This document shows, piece by piece, positions 1 to 10,616 of a stretch of 64,000 bases of DNA; within the stretch, counting starts at the first letter, position 1; each line of letters opens with the position of its first letter. The notes under the pieces are model-generated. The model was not told the origin of the DNA. It saw only the letters and a program-made list of their open reading frames with translations, and ran no database searches. The DNA lies in assembly GCA_021613535.1 (NCBI GenBank), contig CP075496.1, forward strand, positions 14,632,001 to 14,696,000, written 5' to 3'. This DNA comes from Adineta vaga. Its lineage: Eukaryota; Rotifera. A program made the position numbers and the translations under genes.

Positions 1-355
1 ATCTCGAAAGAATTCGATGAGAAAAAGAAAGAGAGAAAGAGGAAGAGAAAGAAAGGAAACGAACTAAGATTAGTTTTATTTCCAGTCTATTAGGAATCCA
101 TTGACATAACCAGAAATAAAGACAAAAATAGAAGAAGAAGAAGAAAAAAAAAGCTCGATGATTTTCTTCGAGATAGCTTTTTTTCTTCTTTTCCTTCTTT
201 TCTTTCCGATAGAACTGAATGTGTCTTGATCCGTCGAAAAGATTTTTTCTTTTATTATTCATATAAAGATATATATTTCTCGACGATGTTATAGAAGAAT
301 AATATTACTCTTTCGAAATCATCAGTTTTGTCTTTGAAATATTTTGATAAATAGA
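1..355. other. Upstream region of the receptor gene
   Basis: No gene is visible. The first 60 bases are a purine-rich GAAAGA-type tract, followed by a pyrimidine-rich tract around 178-205. This is probably promoter and 5' untranslated sequence of the receptor gene starting at 356; no defined motif supports a precise promoter. Confidence 0.4.
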
Positions 356-1573
356 ATGAATTTAAGTTTATTAAATGAAAATAATCATTTGAATATATCT
401 TCAATTGAATTATCAATATTATATGGAATAGCAATTATTGGAATATCAATAAATATTTTAATAATAATATATTTAATTTTAATTGCAATTTATCGAATAA
501 AATCATCATGTTTTTTATTTCATCATTGTTTAATTTGTTTAACATTATCAATTATATGTTATCCATATCGATTAAGTTATTTAAATTATCATATACGATG
601 TGATTATTTAGCAAATATTCAAGTAACATGTGTAACAGCTCAATTATTAAATATAGCTGCAATGGTTGCTAGTGAAGCTTATCGATTTGAAGATCTTATT
701 CATCAAGATTTTTCATCAACTATTTCATGTGGTTGTCTTTCGTTTGGATTACTTATTATTTGGTTTTCATCAGTAATACTTCATTTAGGAATAACAATGA
801 TTGGAAGTGAATCAAAATCTTATTATATTAATGAACGTTCATGTAATTTTTTAATTCGAGATATACGTGGTTATGTTTTAACATTAATGTGGATTATAAT
901 TATTATATTTAGTTTAATTATAACATTAAGATATATTCATAAAATGTTAAATGAAGTATCATTAAAACGACGAAATAATCAACCATTATTATCATTAGCT
1001 ATACTTGGACAATGTCATGGAGAAAAAATAGCATCAAAAGATATTCTTATGCAACAAATTGAACAAAGAATTAAATTAAATATTTTATTAATTATTCTTT
1101 TTATTATTTTTTGGTTTCCATTATTTATTTTAACTTTATTTGATATTAAATTTAAATTTAATAAACAAATTCTTAGGTAAAAAAATTTATTTTCTTTTTA
1201 AATATAAATTTGTTTCTTTTTTTTTAAATTAAGATATTTCTTATTATTTGCTTGGTCAAATTCTTCATTATCATCATTAACATATTTATTATTTTTATTT
1301 CCTTGTAATGATATTTGTTTTTTATTTAAAAAGAAAGATCAAACAAGTACCTATGATTCATTGACATCATATTATAATCGAATTGGTGATCGTTTTCATG
1401 ATATTGGAAAATGGGATGATTTAAATAAAGAAAATTCTCTTAAATTAGATCAAATAAATACAAATCAAGAAGATAATTCAATTCTTATTAAAGAAATTCC
1501 ATTTAATACAAAACAACATCATTCATCAACAAATGGATTAATTGTTACAACAAATAAACATGAACAAATTTAG
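356..1573 (+). CDS. Seven-transmembrane receptor, divergent rhodopsin-like family (two exons)
   Basis: Encodes a 386-residue integral membrane protein, probably a G-protein-coupled receptor. Exons are 356-1176 and 1234-1573; removing the 57-nt GT-AG intron gives an open frame that restores the seventh helix, which exon 1 alone lacks. The ATG at 356 opens the frame; a TTG lies just upstream in frame. Hydrophobic helices are visible near residues 20-45, 55-75, 95-115, 125-150, 180-200 and 245-265, and the last begins exon 2 (YFLLFAWSNSS). The end of helix 3 reads EAYRFEDL where DRY is usual, so it is divergent. The cytoplasmic tail is about 75 residues, polar and Asn/Gln-rich. Ligand and subfamily are not recognisable; an invertebrate orphan chemosensory or peptide receptor is possible. 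Confidence 0.75.
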
Positions 1574-4500
1574 TTTTATTTCTTTTATTAAGAAATCTCT
1601 ATTTGCATTTATTTCAATTCATTTTCTTGTGTCTTTTATTCATTTAAATAAAAATCATTTATCAAATGAATTTCTTATCTTTTTAACAGATATACTTTAA
1701 TACAATGGATATAACAACTTCAACATGGTTATATACAAATACAAATCAAATTCTTATCGAGCATTTTATATTTATTTTCACATAATAAGAGACGACAGAA
1801 ATGTTAACATTTGATTAGCTTGAGAATTTGTGCTATGTCGAAATATGATTGTGTTATAGATTCAGAATTTCATTTTCTATCGAATCAGGCTTCGTAGCCG
1901 TCCTATATTTCCTATATGTAAGTAAAAATGAAGAATTTGTATAGAAATCAACGCAGTTTGATACAGAATTGTTCAAGTTTCTTGCAATCGGGACTAAGTT
2001 TTAAGTCTAACATTTGAGGGAGAAATACGGCGTTTTGTTTCGCTCATCGGTTCTGATTTTCTGGAAAGCTTTGAACAGTTTTGGAGGACAAACCCTTGCA
2101 AAGCTAGTGATACTTCTGAACAAAACAAAATTTAGTGGTTTTTAGGACTAAAACCCTAGACTATATAGGACCTATATTTCGACGGGTAGCTACTACGAAC
2201 CCTATTGAGGTTATTATTTTTCTAATCGATTTCAGGAATTATAAGTTATATCTAATTGAAAAAAAGATTTTTGAAAATGATTAAAGTTTTAATAAATCTT
2301 ACTAAAATTCTCATTAGTGATCGAGATAATTGGACTGAGAGTGAGGGTGTTGTAAGGCAATGAGCAAAGTGAGGCTTCTTGGCGCACCGTTCTCTCGCTG
2401 GACACATGAAACGCGTTGCCTAGCGTGAAAGAGAGCGATTGATCGCCTTTTGAGAAGCAGTGACATAATATCACTTACATGGGGAACTACAATACTTGAC
2501 TATAGGAAAAGTCAGACTACCTATGGAATTCAATAGTTTAAAACCCGAAGAAGAAGTTTAGTACTCGAATCGAGTTAACAATTTCTATGCTACTCGATAA
2601 TTTGATATAATATTAGTTTATAAAATGCCTTACAGCTTCAGAGAACGAAATCAAAAAAATAGAACCTATAGATTTTTTGAAAAAGACGGAATTTAATGAC
2701 TCAGGTGCTTGAATGACATTTCAAAGACGTTTAAATAAACATATGATTTATGGATGATTAAAAGATAATAAGACAATTCGCACATATAATCTATATATCC
2801 GTTAAATCTAGGCATACTAATATGTTGTCACAGACCGAGACTTCTGCAATGATTTTCTATCAAATAAGCAGCCTTTTCATTCTTCTATGATAAAATTAAG
2901 AGAAAATAAAGCAGCATATTCTTTAGCGATATATTTAGGTAAATAAAAAAGTTATAGTCATATGTTGTCAATGCTTGAATACATAGAGAATTCATTTTTT
3001 CACTATTTTAACTATGCGAAAATAAATAGACTTCATTTATTGAAAATCAGTTGAAAACTTGACGTAAGAGCCGGTTATCTATATCAATATGATCTGTGCA
3101 TAGTGATTTTTTACTGATGAAATCCTCTTTTCTCTTAGTTAACGTATGACAACATTTAACTTTCATCCTTTTGAATTATTGTAAACGATTTGTTAAGTTT
3201 TTTGTCAAATTGTCTCAAATGATCTCTTGAGATCTCACAAAATCCTACTTGATCCTAAGGGCATAGGACCAGCTGTTCCCGCCTTGTTAATACGGGTATA
3301 CATAAACTTCGATTTGATTTCTTATTTTCCAAAAGAAAGTAAGAAGAAAAAAATCATTTTGTTTTTCTTATTTAATTTTTGAAAAAATTCTATGAAATTT
3401 AACATTATTATTTAATTTAGAATTAAAGAATGTAGATTAAAAGAAATTGAAATTAAAGGTTTTATCACTTTTTCTCGTATGAATATGACATTTCCACTTA
3501 ATTCGTTCGATCTTTTCTTTTCAATTTCAATTCTTTCATTTTTATTTTAGAGATTCAACAAATAATTGTTATTCAATTTAAAAATAATATCGTCATTGAA
3601 TAATAACAAATATCTTTTCCCAGGTCGAAACGGGTACATCGGATCCTACCGGACGGATGCAAAATCCGTTGTGATCTGGATGATCGGATTCCGATGCAAT
3701 CCACTGTTTTCCTTTCATATCCGATGATCGAACACGCCGGGTTCCGACCAGGTCCATGCAAATGGAACCGACTGAATCCGATCGTAGGATCTGATCATTT
3801 CCGATCTTATTCCACATAATCCGATCATCAGAAATAATCGGAATTTATAGGTTCACATCGACAGGATTCCATGATAAAAACGTCCATTGACTGCTATCGG
3901 AACTGGTCGGATCATACAAGTATTTAGGATTTCCGTTCATCGGATTTTTTCATGTAAGATGAACATAGATCCGACCGGAATCAGTGACTGAGATTACGTC
4001 GGAAATAATCAGAAAACTGTGTATGTAGCTAAACGATGTGGCGAACATACTTTTGAAGAAATAATCTTTCACATTTAAATTGAAAAACTTATTTGATTAT
4101 GTCCTATCGAGTGAAATTCACCAATTAATTGAAATGATGGTATGTCTATTCGAAAGATAGAAAAAAATCAGATTTGATTGACGTCAGATAGTTGATCTAT
4201 GTCAAGAAATATTTAGTGCTTGTCAATAAAAATAAGACAAAAAATGCTGTTAAAATTAAATAAACCTTTGTACAGTGATAACGTGAAGGAATCTAATTTT
4301 TTGATTGGAAAAAATCTAATAATTATCTATAATATAAATGAATTTCAATTTGTTTTATGTCAATAAAAGTCGTATTGCTTTCTCTCTTGATAATGCTACT
4401 ATTACTACACAGCGAGATAAATCGACAAAGCTAATTGCCAACTGCCACTAAATATTATAAATTAATCTGAGTTAAATAATAATAGTAATAATTTAAAATG

Positions 4501-4860
4501 TATTAAAAACTAATAAAACCAAGTTGAAACCTATCGTTAATTTCAGGAAAAAAAGAAAATTAACGTCAGATAAAAATGGTGTTTATATTTAACTTACGAA
4601 ATGAATTTCCAATGAGTATGTCATCAAACAATTAATATTTATAGTAATCGTTCTGAAAATTGTTTTTAAGCCTGATAGCGACTAATTATGAATTGACCGT
4701 CGCTAAAAAATATGATCAAGATGATATATTTGAATTATATTCGAGCACATAGTTTTTGCACTGCAGATTGGTGACGTTCATTGTAAAGTTTTACAGATTA
4801 TTTCTTCAATAGTACATGATAAGTATATCTTAGCTATTACCGTATTGATTTTTAACAGGA
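1574..4860. other. Intergenic stretch, no supported gene
   Basis: No open frame here looks like a coding exon. A diverged inverted repeat links about 1868-1920 (GTAGCCGTCCTATATTTCC) with about 2160-2205 (TATAGGACCTATATTTCGAC), suggesting an old small foldback element. A GC-richer repeat-like patch lies at 3620-4000 and is listed separately. The rest is AT-rich and featureless to the eye. Confidence 0.4.
3620..4000. repeat. GC-richer patch with reiterated CCGAT/ATCGG motifs
   Basis: This 0.4-kb patch is visibly richer in G+C than its surroundings. It repeats TCCG, CCGAT and ATCGG words in both orientations, for example CATCGGATCC, GATCGGATTCCG, AATCCGATCGTAGG, TAATCCGATCATC and GATCCGACCGG. 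It holds overlapping short minus-strand frames that look incidental. It could be a decayed transposon end or a degenerate satellite. No target duplication was found. Confidence 0.3.
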
Positions 4861-5242
4861 CCCAGACAGACAAAACTCAAAAAAAACGGAGAAATACGGC
4901 GTAGAAATTTTGAAATTTTAACGAAAATAAAATCGGGAAAAGCGCACATTTTTACGGTTTTTATCTCCGTTAGCTTTGTCTACTGTGATTAACGCGTCGA
5001 TAATCTGTGCTTAAAGCGTTAAAACTCACAAAATAACGTGTACAACCACGTTGAATTCCGCGTTTCAACGAGTAACTACGGAGTAGATTTTAACGCAGAA
5101 GAACGCTTTCCAAAAAACTGCGTAGAAACGCGTTGAGAGTTCGTAAAAGCGGCGTTTTTACGTTTCCGATACGTAAAAACGGTGTATTTACGAATTTTAA
5201 ACGCGTTTTTACGCGTTTTTTAAGAGGTCTTGTCTGTCTGGG
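4861..5242. mobile_element. Small inverted-repeat element (MITE-like), ACGCGT-rich
   Basis: The left end reads CCCAGACAGACAAAACTC and the right end, read in reverse, CCCAGACAGACAAGACCTC, giving terminal inverted repeats of about 13 bp plus extension. The 0.38-kb interior has no open frame and is full of AAACGCG/ACGCGTTTTT words, many palindromic. This is the usual form of a non-autonomous DNA transposon. I could not fix a target-site duplication, so the outer edges are approximate and the superfamily is unknown. Confidence 0.55.
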
Positions 5243-5333
5243 GGGTTATCTTTTTCTCTCATCATTTTTATTGAATTTTATAGAATAACATTGAACAAAG
5301 ACAATATTATATGAAATACAATTTTAGAATAGT

Positions 5334-5519
5334 TTATTTAATACCAAAAGTTGTATTTTTTACTACTAAAGTGTGTTGAAATTCATCACCAAATCTTGTA
5401 TTACTTGTACCAGATGTTGACAATGAACTAAATAAGCCAAATTCAGCTGATAATATACCAATAAGTATTCCATTTTGACATGCAAAAATAGCCACTAAAA
5501 TAGAAAAGAAATGTTTCAT
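5334..5519 (-). CDS. Possible small secreted peptide (61 aa)
   Basis: A 61-codon frame begins MKHFFSILVAIFACQNG, which resembles a signal peptide with a short basic start and a hydrophobic core, followed by a Ser/Thr-rich tail. The context before the ATG (CAAAA) is favourable. The same sequence contains TTCTATTTTAG, which could be a splice acceptor, so this may instead be the last exon of an undetected gene. No family is recognised, and a chance frame is a real possibility. Confidence 0.3.
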   Translation of the reverse strand: MKHFFSILVAIFACQNGILIGILSAEFGLFSSLSTSGTSNTRFGDEFQHTLVVKNTTFGIK

Positions 5520-6167
5520 TTTTGATTGAAAAAGTTAATACAGAGTGATAATAAAATGTAGAAGTTAATAGGTAAGCGACAATAGTCTTAACATAAAAGC
5601 GTTAAACATAACATTTATAAAGCACATCAACCAATGTTTTTTTAATGATAATAACTAACCTTGATATATTTGAAATATAATTCACATTATTTATTAATTC
5701 ATTTTTGTTTTTGAAGAAGTAGAATCCAAGTCAAATAAATGATCTAGGATAGCAAATTAACAATAAATAGATAGATTTTTAAATTTATTTCACTAAAAAT
5801 TAATTACACGTTAGTAATTGAACTTGTTTACTAGTTTTTAATCGAGCAAAACAAGAGCAATTATTTCATAACATGATAATATCCAAGAGATTCATTTAAC
5901 AAATAACAATCTCTACATTACATTTTCATATGCCTACGCAAGGCCCACGATGTGGGATGAGATGGTGTGGGCTAGCCTCTCCCATTTTTCACACTATGTA
6001 TAGGAAAATTTTGAGATATCGTTCAAAAGCTGTCTAGAAAATTTTAGCAAACGCCACTTTTCGTGGTTCTTCTACCAGACAGTCTGTATTTGATTGTCTG
6101 CGAAATTTTACACTCCTCCCACTTCTGAAAATTATCGAGAGCCTTGTGCATATGAAAGACGTACTCG

Positions 6168-6512
6168 TACCTGAGCAGCCAAGAATTGCCAAACACGCGT
6201 GTAAACGCCCAAAAAAGCGTGTGAAAATTGAAGAAAGCGGGCATGTTTTGCCTGTAATCGCGGTCCTCGGTTGTGAGTGAACACGGCTATTTTTCACGAA
6301 TTTTGTGCGTTTAACCCCGTGTAAATGCGCTTTTAGTTAAAAAACGCGTCTAAAGACGAAAAAAACAAACACAAATAGTGGCCGCATTTTTTATAGATTA
6401 GAATTCTGCCTGACATTATTGTTAATATCCCGTGCACAAAAAATATGGCCACTATTTGTGTTTATTTTTACGTCTTTACACGCGTGTTTGGCAATTCTTG
6501 TCTGCTTTGGTA
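6168..6512. mobile_element. Small inverted-repeat element (MITE-like), second type
   Basis: The left end contains AGCAGCCAAGAATTGCC followed by AAACACGCGTGTAAA, and the right end is its reverse complement with few changes, so the terminal repeats run about 35 bp. A second nested pair, CAAACACAAATAGTGGCC near 6368 and its complement near 6450, makes the whole element fold back. There is no coding capacity; the minus frames here are incidental. TACC starts each end but no clear target duplication was found. Confidence 0.6.
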
Positions 6513-6639
6513 GACTGATTGAACATCAAGAAAAAGAATAACTAGTGTTTAAACCCTTTCGTTTTCAATATCGTCAAGAGGATTTTATTGTATCAACAAT
6601 TTTCCATTGTCACGAATAATTATTTGAAATTTATATTTC

Positions 6640-7159
6640 CTAACAAATAATTCTTCTAATCTTACTCAAAAGTAGTTTTCCATAATATTTCCAGCTATGT
6701 CTTGCTTGCATTGGTGGAGTTGGAGTATTTGATAAAACTAGAAAAATGATGTTTGTAAAATATCTATAAAAAGATGAAAAACCAAATAACCTGATTTTGG
6801 TGGATCAATTTCTAAACGAAATATTTCATCATCATCAAAATCAATTGGTGTCAAAATAAATACTGTATTATCTTCTCCAATAAGTCGAAATGTTCTATTG
6901 GCAGGAATATCAAAAGCTTCTCGAATATATGTAGAAAGATCATTTGATGTTGTTGCTCTTTGATAACATCTGAATTTCACAAGACGAGAACCATACATTA
7001 CTTTTAAAAGAAGAAAATTGTTTGATGATTGAGTACGAGGTGGGTCTGTTGTTCTGAATAATTCATATGATTGTTACTATTATTATTCTGTAAAAAATAA
7101 AAGATCACTAACGTTTCATTTTCTCGATTATGATGAGAATATTTAACTGGAATTGGCAT
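6640..7159 (-). CDS. Uncharacterised protein, possible beta-grasp/PB1-like domain (three exons)
   Basis: I assemble a 135-residue protein from three exons, 7159-7113, 7053-6791 and 6737-6640. Both introns have GT-AG borders (59 and 53 nt) and total coding length is exactly 136 codons including TAG. The start is MPIPVKYS. The core, from KVMYGSRLVKF through AFDIPANRTFRLIGED to FDDDEIFRLEI, alternates basic strands, a helix-like stretch and acidic strands, resembling ubiquitin-like or PB1 folds; this is inference from pattern only. No catalytic motif is visible. The regular splicing argues that the gene is real even though its function is unknown. Confidence 0.6.
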
Positions 7160-8810
7160 TGGATCGAAAATCACGACAATCTAAAAGAGAAATTTGAATA
7201 AAATAAAATCTTTTGTCATAATCTATCAATATCAACTGATTCTACATAAGGAAACTATATGATGAAAACAAAGGTTAATAATAATGACATTGAGAGTTGA
7301 CCAATGAGCATTCCTATGAATATCTATCTTTTATGATAGATGTTGCTAGGTGTCGATAGGATATGAATGGGATTTTTTCTTTCAAATTCATACACATCTA
7401 TATACATTTTCAAACGATTTAATGTAAGATTAAAATGACTCAGTTACTTAAGTACATCAATTTTTGGTATAAGTAATACGATTAATGAACTTCTGAAAAG
7501 AAAAGAATTATCATTGATCATTCTTTTTTTCAATATGGTAATGTTGGCATTAGCAAATATGTCTGTTCTATATCACAAATGTACTTGTAATATTATAAAA
7601 ATATTAGCAATTTCGAAGTTTTGATTACTTTTGAAAATATTTCTATTGAAAAAGTGTTTTTGCAAGATCATCAATCGTAAATTCATCACTGTATGTCATT
7701 GTACATACTGGTACAGCATATATGTATTACGAATAAGAACACATTGTTGTTACAATTCTGAATAGACTATTGATCTACAATAGCGTAATCTATATACGCC
7801 AATCTTTTCATCTTTGACTTGAATATTTGACATATTAAAACCGGTATAAATATTTTTTATCTTTATTATATTTTGCATAGCGGAGGTATCCGACGAAGAC
7901 TGAATTAATTGAGGTTCTGTATGTTTAACAGGACTATTCCGGTCATGCATAAAATGGCACTCTCACTCGCATCCACCCTACGATCTGCGAGTTTAGAGAG
8001 TAGCGTGTGAATATTCTGCTCTTGCTCTGTATCCATCATCACTTCTATCACATACGTCTGTCCCACTGGAAAAAAAGTAGGACATAGATGCTCACGATCG
8101 TACCTTATATTAGAACGGTGTGACAAAGAAATAAAACCGCAGTCTAGCAGAGATGCGGTGAGTTGTTATCCAACGTAAGCAGACACATGAATCGGCCTAT
8201 ATCTGTCAGTGGATCAAGTATAATTACACGGAGAGTTAGTGGTGCTGGTCATCAAAGAAATACACAGGGGCGCAAACGACACTTAACCCAAAAAAAATTG
8301 AACGGCTCCTCTACAGCTCAAGCAAATGAGCTGATCTTTGTCAAATGTGTATTAATGCAGAAGGGAAATCATTCGAACATTTGCACTAAAGCATTGTTCA
8401 TTTTTCAAAGAATATAAACAAAATATTGATTGTAGCATATCGATATCTTTCTCTTTTCATCTCAATAAAGTAGTATGACATATATTTCAAAATAGGGAAA
8501 AGAACTAAGAGTTAATATGTCTTTTTTCTCGCATGAAATCCTTCGTAATACTTAACAAAGAGATTTGTGAAAACTTTTCAAAATCTCATCAGTCTTCATT
8601 CAATTTAGATAAAAGCTCGAACCAAATTCTACTGCTCATATTAGAATTCATAGAGATAATTCGACTTGGTAAAAAAAACGATTTGTTGCAGAAGATTTCA
8701 GCTTATTTCAAACAACTTTGTAGTATTTCATTCAATTTTTCATGTAAGTTAAAAAAAGGGTCTTTTATTTGATAATGAAAAACATCAACAAAAAGAGAAA
8801 ACATATATCA
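7160..8810. other. Gap with decayed coding-like fragments only
   Basis: Two overlapping minus-strand frames (8126-7905 and 7950-7750) and two plus-strand frames (8163-8417, 8533-8772) are present. None has a convincing start, splice pattern or recognisable domain. The minus frame around 8070-7960 (GQTYVIEVMMDTEQEQN) follows a good acceptor-like CTACTTTTTTCCAG and may be a lone exon or decayed gene. Otherwise nothing stands out. Confidence 0.3.
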
Positions 8811-9770
8811 TTAAATTAAATCAACGATTAACGGTTCTCCCATAAGTTCAGCAAATATTTTGAGAAATCGAACTACAACTTCTGCTTCGTTACTTAAATA
8901 TGAATCATTCGATTTTATGAATTCATTTAAAAGTGAATCGATCTGTAAATCGGACATCGGAGTCTCGTTGTGTGCTGTTTCAACACGTTTTTGTTTTAAG
9001 GATTGAATTGATCGTGCTAGATCAAAAATTGTCATTCCACGTTCATGTTGTTGAATTAAATTGGTCAAAGACGGCAATTTTTCCTGATATTCCAACGAAA
9101 GTATATACTGATCACGAGCAGCTCTTTTTGATAAATTTGGTTACATAAATCGAATTATTTTATTTCGTAATTGTTCTGCAACATTGCCCATATTCATTTT
9201 AATAGCATTTGTTTCACTTATTTCTAAAGCCAAAATACGAGATTTGATGACCTCGTTTTCTTTTTCTAACAAAAATATCCTTTTTTCCAAATCGATAAAT
9301 AATTGTCTTATTTTCGTGTTGAAATCATCATAACCAGCTAAAGCATCTTCGTTTTTGTCAATGACTTTTTGTAAAAAACTATGAAAATCATCGAATAAAT
9401 CATTGAGTACTTCTTGAGATTTCAATTCTGCACTAACATTTTTTGATCCATGACATTTTTCTGAACTATTCTTCTCATTAAACATGATATCATACATTTT
9501 TTCAACTAAAACACATAATAATTTTTCATCATCATCATCATATGGCAGTTCGTTGAGAAGACATTCGATTTCTTGATTAAATGAACTTGAATTTGGAAGA
9601 TGAAATAAAATTGTTTGAAATTTCTTTGTAATACCTAAATAAAAATCAGTAGAGAATCCAATGAATACAGAAACATCATTCATCTATTTATAGGGAACTC
9701 TCCTAACGTCTATCACATTTCTATATGATACAATAACGAATGATCACTCACTTTTATCACTCATTTTCAT
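8811..9770 (-). pseudogene. Coiled-coil protein gene, copy 1, one nonsense codon
   Basis: Exon 1 is 9770-9752 (MKMSDK) and exon 2 is 9634-8811. Together they would encode 280 residues, but codon 171 is TAA at 9143-9141. The paralogue at 22051-22989 has CAA there, in the context RCMQPNLS against RFM*PNLS here, so this is a simple C-to-T change. Reading continues cleanly past the stop to a natural TAA. The middle is a predicted coiled coil (LEKRIFLLEKENEVIKSR) and the C-terminal part is helical (FDLARSIQSLKQKRVETAH). I recognise no family. The truncated product keeps the coiled coil, so expression of a short form cannot be excluded. Confidence 0.6.
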
Positions 9771-10004
9771 GTAATTAAGCAACAACAAACAAATGATGAT
9801 GATGATTATCAAAATAATTTTAAATGAAAAAGAAGAAAAACTTTTTCTTTCTATTATTCATTTCAAAACAAAAGGAAAGCATTCGAAAACTAAAATCGAA
9901 GTTGACTATACATGAACTTATATTTAAAGAAATGAATCGATGTAAAACTAACACCACGAAGCAAAGAATAATACAACAATTCATATCAAAATCAACTCTC
10001 GTCC

Positions 10005-10061
10005 TAAAAACGAGTCCATTCGGTGTAGAATCTACTTGTGCATCGAATGAACTCGTTTTTA
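10005..10061 (+). other. Short hairpin, 18-bp stem
   Basis: 10005-10022 (TAAAAACGAGTCCATTCG) pairs with 10044-10061 (CGAATGAACTCGTTTTTA) with one mismatch, leaving a 21-nt loop. It lies between the broken pocket-protein gene and the coiled-coil copy, inside a plus-strand frame (9824-10081) that I do not regard as coding. It could be a transposon trace or a small-RNA hairpin; nothing else supports either. Confidence 0.35.
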
Positions 10062-10616
10062 TAGACAGGAATTTGTCTTGATATAAATTTTCATCTAATT
10101 ATCGGTTTTGCATCGACCAAAAATCAAGAGAGGAAGGAAAAAACTTAGATCTCATGATATTATTCGATGACTAGATAATCAATGACATCATGTTTGAGGC
10201 AAATGATTTTTCGAAAAAGAGTGCGCTACCTTTCAACTGACTAGGAGAACTATTCGACAAAAAGAATTTTCTATCATCGTATGAACGATCGTTCAGTAGA
10301 ATGAAAGAATACTGATGATTTTCAATAAATTTAATCATTTCTTCAAATAATAAATCCTAGTTTTTACTATCATATAACTATTAGATAATATGAAATTTAC
10401 ATAAATTTCTTTGAATGTCACGGTACATCATAGATGATAAATATTACTGGAAGAAAGACAAAATTCGGAATGATACTCTATCCAAACAAATTATATTATT
10501 GCAAAAAGGCATTTCTTTCTTTCTATGAAATCGATATGTTACAAATATTTTCAAAGAAAACAAAACGAAACAAAAAAAGATTCATCAAAGTTTTTCTCTT
10601 CTAAAGAATTAAATCA

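Noticed and set aside
3573-3817. Minus-strand frames in the GC-richer patch
   Set aside because: Two overlapping frames, both explained by low stop density in locally GC-rich repetitive sequence, with no domain or splice signal.
9824-10081. 85-codon plus-strand frame starting MKKKKNFFFLLF
   Set aside because: Low-complexity start, no domain, and it contains a hairpin; composition is that of intergenic DNA.
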